This document shows positions 45,401 to 54,248 of a stretch of DNA of 64,000 nt, piece by piece. The position numbers were made by a program, and so were the translations under genes. Under the pieces are notes generated by a model. The model saw only the letters and a list, made by a program, of their open reading frames with translations, was not told the origin of the DNA and ran no database searches. Numbering within the stretch: the stretch's first letter is position 1; every line of letters starts with the position of its first letter. Origin of the DNA: Candidatus Neomicrothrix sp. UBA2974 (GTDB lineage: Bacteria; Actinomycetota; Acidimicrobiia; Acidimicrobiales; MedAcidi-G1); contig DEAU01000014.1 of the NCBI GenBank assembly GCA_002348705.1, positions 65,137-129,136 on the forward strand, given 5' to 3'.

Positions 45401-46573
45401 CTAACGCAACGTTCGAGCAAAGGAGCGGAGGTCGTCAATCAGCAACTCAGGTTGTTCCAGTGCTGCAAAATGACCCCCACGGGGCATCTCAGTCCAGCGA
45501 ACAATGTTGTAAATACGTTCCGCATACGACCGTGGGGGCCAGGACAGAATCTCTGCTGGAAATAGTGCAGCAGCAGTCGGAACTTCAACTCGTTTGCCGG
45601 ACGAAGAAAGCAGACGCCCGCCCTCTTCGCGACGACCGTAGTAGATCCATGACGCTGTGTTAAAGGTGCCGGTGACCAAGTAGACCATGATGTTGGTCAA
45701 CAACGAATCCTTGCTGTGCACACTCTCTAAGTCGTCACCGTCTATATCCGACCAAGAGTTGAACTTTTCAATAATCCACGCGGCCTGACCAACCGGGCTG
45801 TCCATCATCGCGTAACTCAAGGTCTGTGGTTTAGTCGCCTGCTGCGTCCGGTAGCCATTCTCCATCTGTTGCTGTCGTTCAAACTCGGCGGCCCATGTCT
45901 CCTCCGCTGGACCCTGCGGACCATCCGGATGGCGCATCGTCAAGATATTGATGTGGATGCCTTGGCAAGCTGCCGAGTGTTCGAACCCAAGCCAACTTGA
46001 AATCGCGCCACCCCAGTCGCCTCCCTGAGCCAGATAGTTCTGGTATCCGAGCACCTCAGTCATCAGCGAGTTGAACAAATCGGCCATCTTGCGTGGCCCG
46101 ATTGGACGCGATGGTCGACCGGAGAAGCCAAACCCAGGTAATGAGGGAACGATGACATCGAAGGAATCTTCCTTATTGCCTCCGAAACGTTCTGGATGCG
46201 CAAGCGGTTCGATGATGTCAAGAAACTCAACGATTGAACCTGGCCAACCATGGCTGACGATCAGGGGCAACGGTGCAGGGCCGCTGCCCTTCTCGTAAAG
46301 GAAGTGGAGGTCGATGCCTCCGACAGGAGCGATGTAGTGAGAGAAATGATTGATCTTCGCTTCTTGTTTTCGCCAATCAAATTCCTCGACCCAATAAGCA
46401 CAAAGCTGCTTCATATAGTCCAGGTTGGTGCCGTAAGCCCAACCGCCGTCATCAGGCATTTCGTGCCAGGGATATCCCGCTACTTGGGAGCGGATCTGGT
46501 CAAGAGCCGCTTCGGCAACCTCTACACGGAACGAGTGGGCAGCCTTCATGCCTGACCCTGTTTCCAATTTCAT
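45401..46573 (-). CDS. Epoxide hydrolase (EHN-domain alpha/beta hydrolase)
   Basis: A 390-residue protein with the N-terminal EHN lid domain (about 10-115, including YPWHEMPDDGGWAYG and EFDWRKQEAKINHF) and an alpha/beta hydrolase core. HGWPGSIVEF supplies the oxyanion site, the nucleophile Asp lies in GGDWGGAISSW, and the base His in MPRGGHFAALEQPE. Such enzymes add water to epoxides with trans opening. Start at the ATG at 46573 or 46549. It is convergent with the second EamA gene and stands alone. Confidence 0.9.
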   Translation of the reverse strand: MKLETGSGMKAAHSFRVEVAEAALDQIRSQVAGYPWHEMPDDGGWAYGTNLDYMKQLCAYWVEEFDWRKQEAKINHFSHYIAPVGGIDLHFLYEKGSGPAPLPLIVSHGWPGSIVEFLDIIEPLAHPERFGGNKEDSFDVIVPSLPGFGFSGRPSRPIGPRKMADLFNSLMTEVLGYQNYLAQGGDWGGAISSWLGFEHSAACQGIHINILTMRHPDGPQGPAEETWAAEFERQQQMENGYRTQQATKPQTLSYAMMDSPVGQAAWIIEKFNSWSDIDGDDLESVHSKDSLLTNIMVYLVTGTFNTASWIYYGRREEGGRLLSSSGKRVEVPTAAALFPAEILSWPPRSYAERIYNIVRWTEMPRGGHFAALEQPELLIDDLRSFARTLR

Positions 46574-46782
46574 TCCCTCTTAACCTTCCGACCCAGCAGT
46601 GTCTGTCGCCACAGGATTGGAAACCTGTGGCAAATACGTCCTGTCATGGGAGTGTCAAATCCATGCAGGAGGACACAGTCACGCACCGATGGTTGACGCC
46701 ATCGTTGCCGCAAATCGGTCCCCCAGCCCTTTGCCTCGTCCTTACCAACAGGTTGCCAGTGGGGAAACAAACTGTCAGTCCG

Positions 46783-47151
46783 TTAGGCGTAAAGGGCCAT
46801 CAACTCTGCAATGAGGATTAGCGCGGTAAAGAGGCCTGTCATTACCCGGAATATTCCAAAGGGGGCCTTTGACCAGTTCTGACCCACGCTACTGGCGGCC
46901 ATCTCCTCGTCCATGTCCTTCGCCGCAGCCCCAATGTCGGCGATGGCTCCATCGACACCCATGGTCAGCCAGATAGAACCCAAGACCGCAAACGCGGCAA
47001 GTGCCAACTTGACACCATCGGCCTCCAAGCCTGAACCTCCGAAAACAATCGACAGAAGTACCACCGAATGAATGGCCACATACGGCAACACCGACATCTG
47101 TATTTCCCTCGACCGCATATTCGTAACTGCAAGCAAATTTTCAGTTCTCAT
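46783..47151 (-). CDS. Small uncharacterised membrane protein (paralogue B)
   Basis: A 122-residue protein with three predicted spans, the paralogue of the gene at 21198-21563. They align end to end without gaps, with shared MRTE at the N-terminus, FGGSGLE, AAxAVLGS, DGAxADI, KDMDEE, KAPF and AELxAxY. The loop between spans two and three, centred on KDMDEE, is the most conserved. No known family comes to mind. It stands alone, with about 200 non-coding bases on either side. Confidence 0.75.
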   Translation of the reverse strand: MRTENLLAVTNMRSREIQMSVLPYVAIHSVVLLSIVFGGSGLEADGVKLALAAFAVLGSIWLTMGVDGAIADIGAAAKDMDEEMAASSVGQNWSKAPFGIFRVMTGLFTALILIAELMALYA

Positions 47152-47330
47152 CTCATCTCCATAATTGATCCAACACGGGCCGATTCAACGGCCTACAAAG
47201 AAGGTATACGACTAGCGACCGACAATCTTCTATCTGCAGTTCGTGCGGCGAAGAGGTTTATGCCACCGCGGAAGTTTCCACACCCAGCAAACAGAACTAC
47301 GCCCTATTGGCTAGCGGAGCCTGAATGGCT

Positions 47331-48251
47331 CTAGTTGACAACCTCGGCCTGAAAGCGGTCGAGGTTGTCGTTTCGATCTGCGATCGAGAAAGCAAAATCT
47401 GGCACCAGCAATTCGTCTACACCTGCGGCCGCATACTCGGCTACCACTTGACGAAGTTGTTCTGGGGTGCCGACTAGGCCCGATCTGTAGCCCAAACTCT
47501 GTTGAAGTTCGACAGCCTCCTGCTCGGTTTCGGTAAAGATGAGAACCCCAACAGCGGACTTCTGAATTGCGCCAGGATCACGTCCCACTTCATCGCAATG
47601 TCGTTCCAGGACGCTGATCTTGTGGCGAATTTCTTCGGGCCTCCCCCAGCAATTCCACTCTGTGGCGAACCGGGCCGCGGTTCGCAGCGTCCGCTTCTCG
47701 CCGCCACCGCCAATCAGGAGGGGCAGCGGGCTTTGCAGAGGTTTGGGCTCCATGGGTGCCTCGTCTAGTGCGTAGTACTCACCATCGAACGTGGTGCGAT
47801 CTTGTGAAAACAGCATGGTGAGAATCTCACAGGCTTCCTCGAACCGGTCTGAGCGCTCGGCGACCGAACCCAACTCAAGGCCGTAGCGACGGTGTTCGTT
47901 CTCCTGCCAACCAGCACCAATTCCGACCACGAGACGCCCCCCGGATATGTGGTCGACCGTTGCCGCCATGTTGGCCAAGACCGCTGGATGCCTGTAGGTG
48001 TTGCCCGAGACCATCGCGCCAAGTCGAATCCGAGGTACTGCGACCGCAAGGGCGGCCAACATCGTCCAGGCCTCGAGGATGGCACCCATCTCAGGTGAGC
48101 CGTAGTCCTTCTCAGGGCCATAACCCTCTGGCGGAGGCATGAAATGGTCGGGCACCCATATTCCGTCCCAACCGGTCGACTCCGCATGTTGACAGCCTTG
48201 GAGGAGATCCGCCCAAGTCTGGCCGGAATTTGCCCAATACGAGAAACGCAT
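47331..48251 (-). CDS. LLM class (F420/flavin-dependent) oxidoreductase
   Basis: A bacterial-luciferase-like TIM-barrel enzyme of 306 residues from the ATG at 48251 (MRFSYWANSGQTWADL). An in-frame ATG at 48290 adds 13 residues. Typical segments are GWDGIWVPDHFM, RIRLGAMVSGNTYRHPAVLANMAATVDHISGGRLVVGIGAGWQENEH and LPLLIGGGGEKRTLR. In actinobacteria most such proteins use coenzyme F420. Substrate unknown. It is transcribed away from the SDR/aldolase operon. Confidence 0.9.
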   Translation of the reverse strand: MRFSYWANSGQTWADLLQGCQHAESTGWDGIWVPDHFMPPPEGYGPEKDYGSPEMGAILEAWTMLAALAVAVPRIRLGAMVSGNTYRHPAVLANMAATVDHISGGRLVVGIGAGWQENEHRRYGLELGSVAERSDRFEEACEILTMLFSQDRTTFDGEYYALDEAPMEPKPLQSPLPLLIGGGGEKRTLRTAARFATEWNCWGRPEEIRHKISVLERHCDEVGRDPGAIQKSAVGVLIFTETEQEAVELQQSLGYRSGLVGTPEQLRQVVAEYAAAGVDELLVPDFAFSIADRNDNLDRFQAEVVN

Positions 48252-48478
48252 GTCGCTGACAGTAGCGGCATCCGCAGGGACGTAGTCCATGCTGATCGGT
48301 CTTGGGAATTTTCTATTGCCGCAAGCACCAGAATCGAGTTGAGGAAGCCGTTCGCTCGCCCTTGGTGATGGATCGCGTCCATCCCGCTAAAATGACGAAG
48401 AAGCTGAAGCATGGTCACTCTTCAGGGTGACGCACCCTCCAGTTGCCGTTGATCTAATCGCCTCGCTCGGGAGGGTCA

Positions 48479-49231
48479 ATGAACATCGAGGGAAAGACTG
48501 CGCTTGTTACTGGCGGAGCCAAACGAGTTGGACGCTCCATCACCCTCGAACTTGCTCGCGCAGGCGCCAACGTCGTAATTAACTACAACAACTCGTCCAC
48601 CCAGGCCGACGAGACCGCTGCCGAGGCTGAAGCCCTCGGGGTCGCCGCACTTCCGATTCAGGCGAGCGTTGCCGACTACGACGCTGTCGGAAACATGGTG
48701 AACGAAGCGGTCAAACGATTTGGCACCATCGATGTCCTCGTGAATAACGCTTCGATGTTCCTAGCTGACCCGCTTCCCACCAATGACTTGAGAATCTGGC
48801 ACAGCTCCATCGACACACTCGTGCACGGGCCGTTCTACTGCGCCAACCGTATAGCTCCCGTGATGCTAGAAAACGACGGAGGCGTCATCATCAGTATCGG
48901 TGATCTCTCGGCCTTTGAACCATGGCCAGGATTCGCAGGACATGCGGTGGGCAAGGGTGCCGTGCTATCCCTCACTCGCCAGCTCGCTCTAGAGCTCGCC
49001 CCCCGAATCCGCGCGAATGCCGTGGTTCCCGGCCCTGCTCTCCGACCGTTGGATTATGACGACGCCAAATTTGAACGTGTCGCAGACGACACGCTCCTCG
49101 GCCGGTGGGGTACTCCCGAGGAGGTGGCACATGCGGTGCTTTTTCTCGTCGAGGCCGACTACATAACCGGCGAGGTAATCACCGTAGATGGTGGCCAACG
49201 CTTCGGCCACCGCAAACGCGAACACGGCTGA
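48479..49231 (+). CDS. Pteridine-reductase-like SDR with catalytic Tyr replaced by His
   Basis: A 250-residue classical SDR. TGGAKRVGRSITLELARAGANVVINY is the cofactor loop in the TGxxxRxG form used by pteridine reductases (PTR1, FolM). At the catalytic Ser position there is Asp (ISIGD), as in that group. The active-site Tyr-x3-Lys, however, reads His-x3-Lys (GHAVGKG; codon CAT at 48943-48945). The C-terminus has the usual ITGEVITVDGGQ. ATG at 48479 has GGGAGGGTCA upstream. It is first in a coupled five-gene operon. Activity may be altered or lost by the substitution. Confidence 0.85.
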   Translation: MNIEGKTALVTGGAKRVGRSITLELARAGANVVINYNNSSTQADETAAEAEALGVAALPIQASVADYDAVGNMVNEAVKRFGTIDVLVNNASMFLADPLPTNDLRIWHSSIDTLVHGPFYCANRIAPVMLENDGGVIISIGDLSAFEPWPGFAGHAVGKGAVLSLTRQLALELAPRIRANAVVPGPALRPLDYDDAKFERVADDTLLGRWGTPEEVAHAVLFLVEADYITGEVITVDGGQRFGHRKREHG

Positions 49232-49235
49232 ATAT

Positions 49236-50210
49236 ATGGTCGCTGCAGGAGTCCACATAGTTCCCTTGATGCCGTCGCCAGACGTCATCGCACTGGCGGT
49301 CGAGGCAGAGCGTCTCGGGTATGACTACTGCATGGTTGCGGACGAGGGAGTCCATCCCGACATCTATGCATGTCTCGGAGCGGCAGCTCGTGAAACCGAA
49401 CGAATACAGCTCGGCGTGATGACAAATGGTTATACCCGGCATCCAGCGGTCACTGCGGCAGCACTCGCGACCGTCAACGAACTCTCGGGCGGCCGAGTAG
49501 TAGCAACTATTCTGGCCGGGGGTTCGATGGTTCTCGGACCCATGGCAATCGAGCGAAGAAAGCCCTTTCGAGTCGTCGCCGACACCATCACAGTGCTTGA
49601 CAAGCTCTGGTCGGGTGAGACCATTTCTTGGCACGGTGAACACTGTTCTCTCAACGAAGCACAACTCGGAATGGGCGCCCAAGACATCCCGATCTGGATC
49701 GCCGGCCGCGGCCCTTTGGTTCTCGGACTGGCTGGTGAAGTGGCAGACGGTGTGATCTGCACGGTGAAGCCAGATGTTGCTGCTGCTCGACAGCTCGTCG
49801 AGAGATCAGCTCAACGAGCCGGCAGGGCCCCCCCTCGACCGATGTACCTTGGCCGCATCTGCTACACGGCCGAGCTTCTCGAGGGCCAACGACGCACGCT
49901 GTCTTATGTACTTATGGACTCGCCGCGTCGGGTCCTCAAATCGCTCAGCCTGGACGAGGACAGCATTGCCATCGTTGAGCACGCAGCGCGCACAAACGAC
50001 CCCGGTCGTGTGGACCCACTCGTAACCGACGAACTTCTTCGTCGCTATCAAATAGCGGGATCACCAACCGAATGCGCAGCAGAGGTACAGAGAATGGCGA
50101 CCGAACACGACCTTCACGCCGTTCTCATCGATGCCCTCTCGATGAACCTCGACGAAAACCTGAGTGTTATCGGCAACTCGCTACCAATCATCAAAGGAAC
50201 GCTGACATGA
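49236..50210 (+). CDS. LLM class (F420/flavin-dependent) oxidoreductase
   Basis: A luciferase-like oxidoreductase of 324 residues if started at the ATG at 49236, four bases after the SDR stop; an ATG at 49188 inside the SDR gene is also in frame. ERIQLGVMTNGYTRHPAVTAAALATVNELSGGR and PIWIAGRGPLVLGLAGEVADGVI are the LLM hallmarks. It resembles methylene-H4MPT-reductase-like F420 enzymes. The stop overlaps the start of the aldolase gene (ATGA), so both are translated together. Confidence 0.87.
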   Translation: MVAAGVHIVPLMPSPDVIALAVEAERLGYDYCMVADEGVHPDIYACLGAAARETERIQLGVMTNGYTRHPAVTAAALATVNELSGGRVVATILAGGSMVLGPMAIERRKPFRVVADTITVLDKLWSGETISWHGEHCSLNEAQLGMGAQDIPIWIAGRGPLVLGLAGEVADGVICTVKPDVAAARQLVERSAQRAGRAPPRPMYLGRICYTAELLEGQRRTLSYVLMDSPRRVLKSLSLDEDSIAIVEHAARTNDPGRVDPLVTDELLRRYQIAGSPTECAAEVQRMATEHDLHAVLIDALSMNLDENLSVIGNSLPIIKGTLT

Positions 50211-50986
50211 CAATCCGCCGTCTCAGTCGCATCTTCGCCTCCGACGGGCGAACAGTAATCATCGCTCTCGACCACGGTCTGATCGACGGCCCATGCGAGG
50301 GATTCGAGGACCCGGCGACGACCATCTCCGCTGTGATCTCTGGTGGAGCCGACGCCATTCTGACTTCGTTTGGAATAGCTGAGCGCTTCGCTGCCGAACT
50401 CGGGAATGTAGGGCTCATCGTGCGCAGCGATGGTGCCGAAACCAATCTCGGACAACCGAGCGCCGGGTCGCTGTCACAATTCTTCGGACCGATGGATGCC
50501 TTACGGATAGGTGCCGACGCGCTCGTAGTGACAGCCATGCCTGGCTCGGATAGAGAGGCCTCAACCCTCGAAACTCTCGCGAACGTGACTTCCGAGGCGC
50601 ACCGCTGGGGTCTTCCCGTACTCGGAGAGATGGTTCCCGGAGGCTTCAACAGCGGCCCAGAGACTCGAGGAACCGAAGCCATAGCGCTCGCTGTTCGCCT
50701 CGGAGCAGAGCTTGGTGCCGACTTCATCAAAGCCCCGTATTGCGATGACTACGGCTCCGTCACCTCGTCGACGTTTGTACCCGTCGTAATTTTAGGTGGC
50801 GCAAAGGGAGACGAGCGGTTGATGCTTTCCAACATTCATGCAGCAATCGCCGCAGGCGCCAAAGGCGTCGCCATCGGTCGCAACGTCTTTCAGTGCGATG
50901 ATCCGGAGGCTATGACACGTTCAATTGTTGCCATTGTTCACGGGAACGCCTCGGTCGACGACGCTCTCTCGATTCTTCACGGATGA
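50207..50986 (+). CDS. DhnA/LsrF-type class I aldolase
   Basis: A 259-residue Schiff-base aldolase of the FbaB/DhnA/LsrF family. IALDHGLIDGP near residue 20 is the family's opening. The Lys in LGADFIKAPY is the Schiff-base residue, and GGAKGDERLML with AAGAKGVAIGRNVFQ completes the phosphate-binding site. Relatives split phosphorylated ketoses or transfer acetyl groups (LsrF in AI-2 breakdown). The ATG at 50207 overlaps the upstream TGA. An FGGY kinase follows seven bases later, which fits a kinase-then-aldolase pathway. Confidence 0.88.
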   Translation: MTIRRLSRIFASDGRTVIIALDHGLIDGPCEGFEDPATTISAVISGGADAILTSFGIAERFAAELGNVGLIVRSDGAETNLGQPSAGSLSQFFGPMDALRIGADALVVTAMPGSDREASTLETLANVTSEAHRWGLPVLGEMVPGGFNSGPETRGTEAIALAVRLGAELGADFIKAPYCDDYGSVTSSTFVPVVILGGAKGDERLMLSNIHAAIAAGAKGVAIGRNVFQCDDPEAMTRSIVAIVHGNASVDDALSILHG

Positions 50987-50992
50987 TCCATC

Positions 50993-52417
50993 ATGTCCCC
51001 CTCCTCTGCCATCGTCATCGGCCTCGACGCTGGCACCACATCGACGAAAATGGTCGCTGTCGATAATGAGGGAGTCATTCAGGCCAGTGCCGACTCTGAC
51101 CCGATCCCAACACTTGTGCCATCACCTGGGGCGAGTCTCCAGCAGATGTCGACGATCTGGAATGCACTCGTTACGGCCTGTCGACGAGGGATGTCCTCTC
51201 TGGATAGTTCCACCCCTGTAGCAGCGCTCGCTCTCGCTACGCAGAGTGGATCGGTAGTCCCCGTTGAGCAACTTGAGGGAGGCGTTGAGCCCAATCTCAT
51301 CACTTGGATGGACAGACGCTCGCAAGATCTCGTTCGCGATTGGGATGCCGAAACACGGAGAACGATTAGATCCCTTAGCGGCTGGACGCCGTCGCCAGGC
51401 CTCGGGCTATCGACAATCTCTTGGCTTCGCTCCGAGACGGGTCTCGAGCCATCGAGGTGGGCGTCGATCGACGACTTTCTTGTCCACGAGCTGACAGGTT
51501 CGTGGATCACGAATCCGTCTAACGCTGCCGGCATGCAACTCATGGACGTGTCCTCGCTGTCTTGGAGTTCCGAACTGTGCAAGATCGCCAAAGTAGAGAT
51601 GTCTGCACTCTCCGCCCTCTCTCCGTCGGGAGAGCAAGCAGGCCATCTCACGGCTATTGCCGCCAAGACGATGGCACTCCCACAGGGAATACCAGTGGTT
51701 ATCGGCGGCCACGACCAATCGTGCGCTGCTTTCGGCCTTGGTCTGACAACACCCGGTTCGGCGTTGCTCTCCCTAGGCACCGCTTGGGTGCTCACAACGA
51801 TCACCGATCGAGGCGACACGGCAGTTCTAACTCACAGCTTCAACTTGAGCCCACACGTAGTGCCAGGCCGTTGGACTGTCTCCAGCCATCTTGGCGACCT
51901 CGGTACAACACTGGCTTCGGCAATGCCAAAAGAAGCAAACAAACTGGACAGCAAGCTCGCTCATCGCAGCCCGGACATCGACGACCCTTACTTCCTGCTC
52001 AGCCTCCCCGACCTAGGAGGCAACAAAGTTGGCCACTTCTCAGGTCCGGCCACTACCGACCCAATAGTGCGGCTAAGAGCCGTGATGGAAGCGTGTGCCT
52101 TCGAGGCTCGCCTGACCATCGAGCAAACCTCGTCATCGGTTCCCATAAACGATCTGACGCTTGCCGGTGGCGGCACAAATAGCCGGTTTCTCACTCAGAA
52201 GATCGCTGATGCAATAGGTATGCCTCTTACTGTCCGACGCGAAGCCAGCCAGCCCGCCGTGGGAGCAGCAATGCTCGCCGCCCGCGCCTGCGGTTGGCCA
52301 ACTCTCACTGACATAAAAACGTCGGTCGAGATGATCCGCCCGTCATGTCGGCACACCGACACCATGAACAGGCGTTATGCCGAGTACTGCCGACTGACTT
52401 CAGGAGATAGACGATGA
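50993..52417 (+). CDS. FGGY family carbohydrate kinase
   Basis: A 474-residue sugar kinase of the xylulokinase/LsrK/erythritol kinase group. N-terminal IGLDAGTTSTKMVAVD holds the phosphate loop. GGHDQSCAAFG has the catalytic Asp, LSLGTAWVLTT is the ADP-side loop and LAGGGTNSRFLTQKIADAIG the C-terminal signature. The precise sugar cannot be told. With the DhnA-type aldolase upstream it makes a ketose or four- to six-carbon polyol pathway likely. Its stop overlaps the start of the dehydrogenase gene by four bases. Confidence 0.9.
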   Translation: MSPSSAIVIGLDAGTTSTKMVAVDNEGVIQASADSDPIPTLVPSPGASLQQMSTIWNALVTACRRGMSSLDSSTPVAALALATQSGSVVPVEQLEGGVEPNLITWMDRRSQDLVRDWDAETRRTIRSLSGWTPSPGLGLSTISWLRSETGLEPSRWASIDDFLVHELTGSWITNPSNAAGMQLMDVSSLSWSSELCKIAKVEMSALSALSPSGEQAGHLTAIAAKTMALPQGIPVVIGGHDQSCAAFGLGLTTPGSALLSLGTAWVLTTITDRGDTAVLTHSFNLSPHVVPGRWTVSSHLGDLGTTLASAMPKEANKLDSKLAHRSPDIDDPYFLLSLPDLGGNKVGHFSGPATTDPIVRLRAVMEACAFEARLTIEQTSSSVPINDLTLAGGGTNSRFLTQKIADAIGMPLTVRREASQPAVGAAMLAARACGWPTLTDIKTSVEMIRPSCRHTDTMNRRYAEYCRLTSGDRR

Positions 52418-53421
52418 CCAAGCCGAAGGTTGCGGTGACTATCGGTCAATCGCATTACGACCGAATGTTCAGCGCGGAGGCATGGCAACTTCTCGAGGAG
52501 GTTTCCACCGTCGTCCATCACAAGGGAGACGAACCGGCAAGTCGTCAGGAACTGATCGATCTCCTGCCAGGAGTAGTGGCATGCATAACGAGTTGGGGCG
52601 TCGCCCAACTGGATACCGAAGTCATAGCGTCGGCCAATTCGCTCGAGTTGATGTCACACATGGGCAGCAGCATCAAGCGTTTCGTATCGGATTCATTGTG
52701 GGATCGCGGCATCCGGGTAACGAGCGCAGGAATCACGTTGGCGCGCGATGTCGCCGAAACCACCCTTGGCCTCATGATTGTGGGACGTAAGCGGATCTGG
52801 CCGCTCGGACGTCACGTGGCAGCCGGCGGGTGGCGTGACGGTCTGGTTTGGGAGCAGTGGGACGCCCGAGAGCTCACCCGCTCGACTGTTGGTCTCGTGG
52901 GGGCAAGCAACGTCGGCCGCCATGTCATCGAACTTCTTTCTCCTTTCCAAACCACCATCCTCGTTGCCGATCCATACCTCACAAATGAGGAGGCCGCGAG
53001 TCTCGGAGTCGAACGGGTCGACCTACACGAATTGGTCACACGGGCCGACGTGGTGTCGCTTCACTGCCCCGAGAACGAACACACACGGCACATGCTGAAC
53101 GCTGAGGTACTCGGCGCAATGAAGGATGGCGCGCTCCTCATCAACACTGCTCGCGGCGGATTGGTCGACGAGACTTCGCTCATCAACGAGTTGGAAACTG
53201 GCAGGATCTTCGCGTTCCTCGACGTCACCGACCCTGAGCCGCCTGCGGTCGACAGTGAACTCCGGCGACTCGAAAACGTCGTCATCACCCCGCACATCGC
53301 GGGATGCATCGAAAATTGCACTCGGATGGGTGAACTCGCAGTGGAAGAGGTGCGGCGCCACTTGATGGGCGAACCAGCGATCTACGAGATCCGCCGAGAC
53401 ATGCTGGACCGCATCGCCTGA
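52414..53421 (+). CDS. D-isomer-specific 2-hydroxyacid dehydrogenase
   Basis: A 335-residue NAD-dependent dehydrogenase of the SerA/phosphoglycerate-dehydrogenase family. GLVGASNVGRHVIELL is the NAD loop (a GxxGxxxG variant, with Gly-Ala-Ser where most have Gly-x-Ile-Gly). Catalytic Arg is in NTARGGLVDE, Glu in DVTDPEPP and His in TPHIAGC. It oxidises a D-2-hydroxy acid, or reduces the keto acid. It is the last gene of the SDR-LLM-aldolase-kinase operon. Confidence 0.9.
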   Translation: MTKPKVAVTIGQSHYDRMFSAEAWQLLEEVSTVVHHKGDEPASRQELIDLLPGVVACITSWGVAQLDTEVIASANSLELMSHMGSSIKRFVSDSLWDRGIRVTSAGITLARDVAETTLGLMIVGRKRIWPLGRHVAAGGWRDGLVWEQWDARELTRSTVGLVGASNVGRHVIELLSPFQTTILVADPYLTNEEAASLGVERVDLHELVTRADVVSLHCPENEHTRHMLNAEVLGAMKDGALLINTARGGLVDETSLINELETGRIFAFLDVTDPEPPAVDSELRRLENVVITPHIAGCIENCTRMGELAVEEVRRHLMGEPAIYEIRRDMLDRIA

Positions 53422-53444
53422 ATACGCCTGCCGTTTGGCACCGT

Positions 53445-54248
53445 TCAGGCGAGGATTATGCCACCATCGACTTCAATCGACTGTCCGGTGATATAGCGAG
53501 CATCTTCGCTCGCCAAGAAGGCGATCACCCCGGCAATTTCCTCAGGTTCAGCCAGACGTTTTAGGGCGGTGTCCTCCGCACGCATGGCTAGCCATTGATC
53601 CCCCGTCATATCGAGAGTCTCCCCGATCTCCTCCGCCACCTGACGAACCATTCCCGTAAGCGTGTTACCTGGGCAAACAGCGTTTACTGTGATCCCGTGG
53701 GGTCCAAGTTCCATTGCTGCCGAGCGGGTCACGCCAACCACACCGCTCTTGGTCGCAGAGTATTCCGCCGAATTGGGCCAACTGGTCTTGCCTGCCATTG
53801 ACGAGATATTGACGATGGCACCGTGGCCCTGCTTAATCATGATTGGCGCAACAAGACTGTTCGACACAAGCACGCCTGTGAGGTTCACAGCCACTAGATC
53901 TTCCCAACGTTCGGGTGGTATGTCAGGCAGCGGACCTCCGACATACACGCCTGCACAGGCAACCAGCACGTCGACGCGCCCCCACTCTTCCACGATCGCT
54001 TCAAACGCCTCCGCTTGTTCGGCATGAGAGCGCACGTCACAGGCAATCGCCGTGGTCTGCGCTCCAAACGCTGCGGCGTCGGCAGCCGTCGTTTCGTTCT
54101 GTTCTTCTTCGATGTCGAGGCACGCGACTGATGCGCCCTCAGAAGCGAACCGGATGGCAGCTGCTCGGCCAATGCCCATTGCTGAGCCTGTGATGACGGC
54201 GACTTGGCCAGAAAACCGGTCACTCTCCGACTCTTTGAGCTCAGACAT
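53445..54248 (-). CDS. Short-chain dehydrogenase/reductase (classical)
   Basis: A 267-residue classical SDR with TGSAMGIGRAAAIRFASEG (cofactor), NISSMAG (catalytic Ser), the intact YSATKSG (Tyr-x3-Lys) and YITGQSIEVDGG. It probably oxidises or reduces an alcohol/ketone. It overlaps the GST gene by eight bases on the same strand, so the gene order is Rieske-reductase fusion, GST, SDR. It ends 24 bases after the plus-strand dehydrogenase, making the two operons convergent. Confidence 0.9.
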   Translation of the reverse strand: MSELKESESDRFSGQVAVITGSAMGIGRAAAIRFASEGASVACLDIEEEQNETTAADAAAFGAQTTAIACDVRSHAEQAEAFEAIVEEWGRVDVLVACAGVYVGGPLPDIPPERWEDLVAVNLTGVLVSNSLVAPIMIKQGHGAIVNISSMAGKTSWPNSAEYSATKSGVVGVTRSAAMELGPHGITVNAVCPGNTLTGMVRQVAEEIGETLDMTGDQWLAMRAEDTALKRLAEPEEIAGVIAFLASEDARYITGQSIEVDGGIILA

